Source of the DNA: Erythrophleum ivorense
Taxonomy: Eukaryota > Streptophyta > Magnoliopsida > Fabales > Fabaceae
Reading direction: 5' to 3'
NCBI GenBank assembly: GCA_026724425.1
Contig: JAIUCV010000018.1
Span: 4,728,942 to 4,792,941 of the forward strand
Length of the DNA: 64,000 nt
Part shown: positions 62,626 to 64,000 of the stretch, piece by piece
How the letters are laid out: each line of letters starts with the position of its first letter
Numbering within the stretch: the stretch's first letter is position 1
Translations under genes and position numbers: made by a program
The notes under the pieces: model-generated
The model's database searches: none
What the model saw: only the letters and a program-made list of their open reading frames with translations
What the model was told of the DNA's origin: nothing

Positions 62626-64000
62626 GTTAGTTTGCTTTTTCTTTGATGATATGGTCTTAATGGCTCTGGCTTTTCTTTGTTAACAGCAGTGGTATAAAAT
62701 CTAGACTGATCATTGAGCTAGTATAAGGAGTAATTCGTGGTTCATTAGTCTAATTGTGATCGAACTAGTAGGAAAATGTATGAGGCAAAAGTATTCCTTT
62801 TGTCTCTTTAAGTTTGGGATGAGTTTCAACTTCGTCCCAAATGTTTTATCCATGTCAATTTCGTCCTACATCTTTCTAGAAAGTTCAATTTTTTTTTTTC
62901 TAATAACTAATGATGTCTAAATGATTGATGGAAAATGCTGACATGTGTCCTAAAGTGACTAAATGGATCTTATTTGGTAAACATGTCACCTAAGATAATG
63001 ACTAAAATAACCTTGTTCCCATCAACATCTTTCATTGCCTAATTGAAAATTTTAGGCTTTCATCCACCATTATTTTTCCATGGAAATTGAGTCTGAAGCA
63101 TGAAGGACTCTTAAAAAATTTATGAAAATTTCAAATTGAAGTATTCAGTACCTGAGATTAACGTTTTATGTGGAGAACCCCATGATATCTCCCTTTTCAT
63201 ACCCAACCAAAATTATTCCTTTGCTGGTGGGGATAATGTCTTCCTGTTTCCTAAGCTTAAAAGGAATTTCACTCTTGAAAGAAATTTAGCATGAATATAC
63301 TTGGTTTGGTGTGGGTTGTCTGGTAATATTGAAAGAATATATTTGTTGTTGGGATAAGTAAGTGAATTCATCAAAATCCCCCACGCAGTTCATCCGGTTC
63401 CCCCCTTTCTTTGTTTCACATCTTGTTTTCATCAAAATTCCCCCACCTTTTTTTTTGGGAGGGCCTGAAAAATCCCCCAACTAGTTCATCCCCTTCCAAA
63501 TGACTATTTCTGCCATCACACATCCCTTCCAAGCATCCTTAAGAATTTGTTTTCCCTAATCAAACAAGAAAAATTCCACATCCAATTGAAGAAAACCCAT
63601 TCTCCCAAGCATCCCGTTGAAGTGCAAACATGATGGAGAAGAAAACCCATCCTGTTAATTGAAAGAAGAGGGCGGTGATGGTGAACAAAAGGAAAAAGAA
63701 AAAAAAGGGGGGGGGGGAGGACTGTGATCAACTGAAAATGATGTTATTTTGGCCATATATATCCATGTGAGCATGTTCTATACATCTCACAATTTTTTTT
63801 TTTGTGAACTTGAGCCAAGAAATTGATTATATTCAACTATTGATCAGAGGAGTACAATATATACAGGCCACTGCAAGAGTAACAGCTGAGAAAATAGCCA
63901 AGAGAACGGGGAAGATAGAGATATGAAAACAGAATGGGAAAGAAGGAAATACAAAACGAAATTATCCTAGGGTTGACTATATACAAAATAAAGGCTAAAA
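62626..64000 (+). other. Intron 6 of the F5/8C-domain gene (to window end)
   Basis: No further exon of the gene was recognised. There is a near-duplicate pair AAAATCCCCCAC.CAGTTCATC at about 63,374 and 63,468, and a poly-G run at 63,706-63,717. Confidence 0.5.

Overview
The window is nuclear DNA from a flowering plant, most likely a woody eudicot. The evidence is AT-rich sequence, long introns with GT-AG borders, many nested transposable elements, plant-only families (DUF247, CYP82) and many microsatellites. The LINE and LTR types would fit a Vitaceae-like (grapevine-like) genome, but that is a guess. There are no bacterial operons, no CRISPR array, and I could identify no tRNA or rRNA gene.

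Layout. About 1-9,740 (minus strand) holds a large, decayed autonomous Helitron. A RepHel gene (HUH/Y2 Rep plus PIF1-type helicase) is followed by an RPA70-like gene. It is interrupted by a Gypsy-type LTR fragment (8.5-9.0 kb) and bordered by a related 3.6-kb LTR (10.0-13.6 kb). 13.6-18.7 kb holds a 4-copy ~207-bp tandem array, a 50-bp tandem repeat, a PIF/Harbinger MITE and very AT-rich DNA. 18.7-18.9 kb looks like a promoter and an untranslated first exon. 19.9-25.5 kb is a decayed minus-strand Copia element carrying two further insertions: a TRIM-like miniature retrotransposon and a ~0.77-kb nonautonomous element in the gag zinc knuckle.

26.9-32.75 kb is a four-exon plus-strand gene for a small, divergent FKBP-fold protein that has lost most of the canonical ligand-pocket residues. 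It has no long ORF and is visible only after splicing. 34.4-35.56 kb (minus) is a DUF247 gene with a stop at codon 7 and a central deletion. 37-45 kb is a TE patchwork: MITEs, a Copia gag fragment, and a retroelement gag split by a 2.9-kb insertion that carries a CYP82 cytochrome P450 exon fragment with its splice donor. CACTA-like subterminal repeats follow. 45-53 kb is mostly AT-rich intergenic DNA with a LINE remnant, microsatellites and a ~470-bp duplicated element.

53.65 kb to beyond the window end (plus) is the 5' part of a conserved plant gene. Six exons are seen, encoding about 215 residues that start with an F5/8C (galactose-binding-like) domain. Its long introns hold three LINE remnants. 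The best candidates for intact host genes are this one and the FKBP-like gene. Most of the rest is transposon history. I found no clearly new multi-gene system.
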